DNA of 47,384 bases from Clostridium sp. K13 (GTDB lineage: Bacteria > Bacillota > Clostridia > Clostridiales > Clostridiaceae), in NCBI RefSeq assembly GCF_019734195.1, contig NZ_JAASHM010000026.1, forward strand, positions 1-47,384, given 5' to 3'. This document shows positions 46,093 to 47,384 of the stretch, piece by piece (positions within the stretch are counted from its first letter, which is position 1; every line of letters starts with the position of its first letter). The notes under the pieces were generated by a model that saw only the letters and a program-made list of their open reading frames with translations, did no database searches and was not told the DNA's origin. The position numbers and the translations under genes were made by a program.

Positions 46093-47010
46093 CTAAGGTA
46101 GCATGTTACCAGCAGATAAGTAAATTTCATACCACTCTTGTCTAGTTAGATTTACATTTGAAGCAGTACAGATATCTCTTAAACGATTTTTATTTGTTGT
46201 TCCCACAATAGTTTGTATCTTAGCAGGATGTCTAAGTATCCATGCTGTTGCTATGGCAGTTTTACTTACATTATATTTGTCAGCTATTTCAGCAAGTTTT
46301 TTATTAAGCTCAGGGAATTTTGGATTATCTATAAATGTACCTTCAAAGAATCCATATTGATATGGTGACCATGCTTGTATATTTATATCTTTTAATCTAC
46401 AATATTCTAAAATTGATCCATCTCTATCAATTGAAGATGAATTTTTCATATTAACATTTATTCCGGAATCAATAATTCCAGTATGCATAATACTAAATTG
46501 AAGTTGATTAATAGTAACTTTATTAGTTAAATATTTATTTAACAACTCTATTTGCATAGCATTGTGATTACTAACACCAAAATTTCGTACTTTTCCTTCT
46601 TTATATAGTTTTTCAAAAGCTTCATTTACCTCTTCAGGTTCCATTAAAGTATCAGGTCTGTGAAGTAATAATATATCTAAATATTCTGTATTTAATCTTT
46701 TTAAAATACCATCTACAGAATTTATAATATAGTCTTTAGAAAAATCATACATACCAGATCTAATAGAACATTTAGATTGTATAATAATTTTTTCTCTTAG
46801 AGATGGTGTTAATGATATAGCCTCATTAAATATTTCTTCCGATTTACCAGCACCATAAATATCAGCATGATCAAAAAAGTTAATGCCACAATCTAAAGCT
46901 GTATTTATTAAACTATTAACAGTATTTTTATCAAGCTTTGCAATTCTCATACATCCTAATCCAATTTCAGATGCTTTAATATTACCATTTGCCATAATTA
47001 TTTCTTTCAT
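46093..47010 (-). CDS. aldo/keto reductase family oxidoreductase
   Basis: NADPH-dependent reductase with the AKR barrel. Motifs: ASEIGLGCMRIAK near the N-terminus, catalytic Asp-Tyr in FDHADIYGAGKSEEI, Lys in the IIQSKCSIR segment, and LLLHRPDTLMEPEEV. I choose ATG 47010, 9 nt after GGAGAGG, giving 305 aa; an ATG at 47028 lies within that site. Substrate unknown; this YdhF-like subgroup is widespread. An inverted repeat upstream may regulate it. Confidence 0.92.
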   Translation of the reverse strand: MKEIIMANGNIKASEIGLGCMRIAKLDKNTVNSLINTALDCGINFFDHADIYGAGKSEEIFNEAISLTPSLREKIIIQSKCSIRSGMYDFSKDYIINSVDGILKRLNTEYLDILLLHRPDTLMEPEEVNEAFEKLYKEGKVRNFGVSNHNAMQIELLNKYLTNKVTINQLQFSIMHTGIIDSGINVNMKNSSSIDRDGSILEYCRLKDINIQAWSPYQYGFFEGTFIDNPKFPELNKKLAEIADKYNVSKTAIATAWILRHPAKIQTIVGTTNKNRLRDICTASNVNLTRQEWYEIYLSAGNMLP

Positions 47011-47048
47011 AAGTATAATCCTCTCCATAATATAAAATAAATTTTTAG

Positions 47049-47150
47049 CTTTAGGTGAAGGTTTAAATTCATCTAAAGGTTATAAGTATTTATCTATTAG
47101 CATAGATTGTGTTAACCCACACCTAAAAAGAGGCGTAATTGTTATAACCT
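47049..47150. promoter_or_regulatory. inverted repeats upstream of the aldo/keto reductase gene
   Basis: CTTTAGGTGAA (47049-47059) and TTCATCTAAAG (47068-47078) form a nearly perfect 11-bp dyad. AGGTTATAA (47077-47085) recurs inverted as TTATAACCT (47142-47150). Such dyads are often regulator sites; no regulator is encoded nearby. Confidence 0.45.
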
Positions 47151-47260
47151 AAAGCAATTAGATAAAACTCTAGTTAATCATTTACATTATAGCATTTAAA
47201 TAAAATAATAGTCTATTAAATACTTGGCTAAAAAATAAAATAAAAAATGCTAAAATAATG

Positions 47261-47289
47261 TTGACAAAGGTCGACAAAGATAATATACT
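47261..47289 (+). promoter_or_regulatory. promoter of tRNA-Gly
   Basis: TTGACA (47261-47266), 17-nt spacer, TATACT (47284-47289), near-consensus and 18 nt before the mature tRNA 5' end. Confidence 0.85.
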
Positions 47290-47307
47290 AAACAACGTAG
47301 TCGATGC

Positions 47308-47381
47308 GCGGGTATCGTATATCGGTAATACTCCAGCCTTCCAAGCTGGAAAGGTGGGTTCGATTCCCACTACCCGCTCCA
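47308..47381 (+). tRNA. tRNA-Gly (anticodon TCC)
   Basis: The acceptor arms GCGGGTA (47308-47314) and TACCCGC (47371-47377) pair perfectly. The anticodon stem CCAGC/GCTGG encloses CTTCCAA, with anticodon TCC at 47340-47342. The T-arm GGTTCGATTCC is intact, and CCA is encoded at the 3' end. Only 3 nt follow in the window. Confidence 0.97.
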
Positions 47382-47384
47382 TAT

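Noticed and set aside
47182..47382. Open frame on the minus strand starting MERVVGIEPTFPAWKAGV
   Set aside because: It is the antisense of tRNA-Gly plus its promoter; this peptide is a well-known false annotation over tRNA genes.

Overview
The window is about 47 kb of very AT-rich, low-GC Gram-positive DNA and looks like a Clostridium-type chromosome (class Clostridia). The evidence is the AGGAGG-type ribosome binding sites, TTGACA/TATAAT promoters, strong A/T-ending codon bias, a short-form HisG with HisZ, a SAM-I riboswitch, a CtsR box at clpB, LPXTG sorting, and a SEDS/PASTA-PBP pair. No phage, plasmid or CRISPR array was seen. The left edge carries a hairpin resembling the end of an IS200/IS605-type element followed by 35 T; the right edge ends in a tRNA-Gly gene.

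Region 1 (about 227-7818) is a complete, tightly packed histidine operon, hisZ-G-D-C-B-H-A-F-I-E, with several 4-20 bp overlaps and one clear promoter. Only the histidinol-phosphate phosphatase is missing; a HAD phosphatase gene follows directly. hisZ appears to start at a rare ATT codon. Region 2 (8711-10730) pairs a CymR-like Rrf2 regulator with a TcyP-like L-cystine importer. Together with the SAM-riboswitch-controlled metNIQ operon at 22088-24907 it gives the window a sulfur-acquisition theme. Region 3 (11062-14517) is a class B PBP with two PASTA domains plus its SEDS partner, a septal or spore peptidoglycan synthase pair.

Region 4 (14532-18198) is accessory-looking: a DUF2975/XRE pair with a perfect palindrome on its promoter, a lipoprotein, several small membrane proteins, a DUF5412-like stub and the decayed remnant of a sensor histidine kinase. 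Region 5 (18272-20125) is an ECF sigma factor with a DUF4179 anti-sigma factor and an apparent self-recognised promoter. A MATE exporter, a DUF503 protein, metNIQ, a DUF1232 protein, an RNase H-like protein and a YtxH-like small protein follow.

Region 6 (27362-32419) holds two tandem HTH-TPR regulators, a 32-aa aromatic-rich small ORF on the opposite strand, and a large AraC regulator. Region 7 is clpB under a CtsR operator. Region 8 (35322-42855) is a MurNAc/peptidoglycan-recycling cluster: murQ, murP, a cell-wall-anchored AmiE-like serine hydrolase interrupted by two compensating 1-bp frameshifts, mupG and murR. The end carries an MFS transporter, a truncated M3 oligoendopeptidase, a P-loop kinase-like protein, an aldo/keto reductase and tRNA-Gly(UCC).

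The most unusual items are the ATT start of hisZ, the aromatic micro-ORF beside the HTH-TPR pair, the roughly 100-nt P3 arm of the SAM riboswitch, and the wall-anchored, frameshifted amidase-like gene inside the MurNAc operon.
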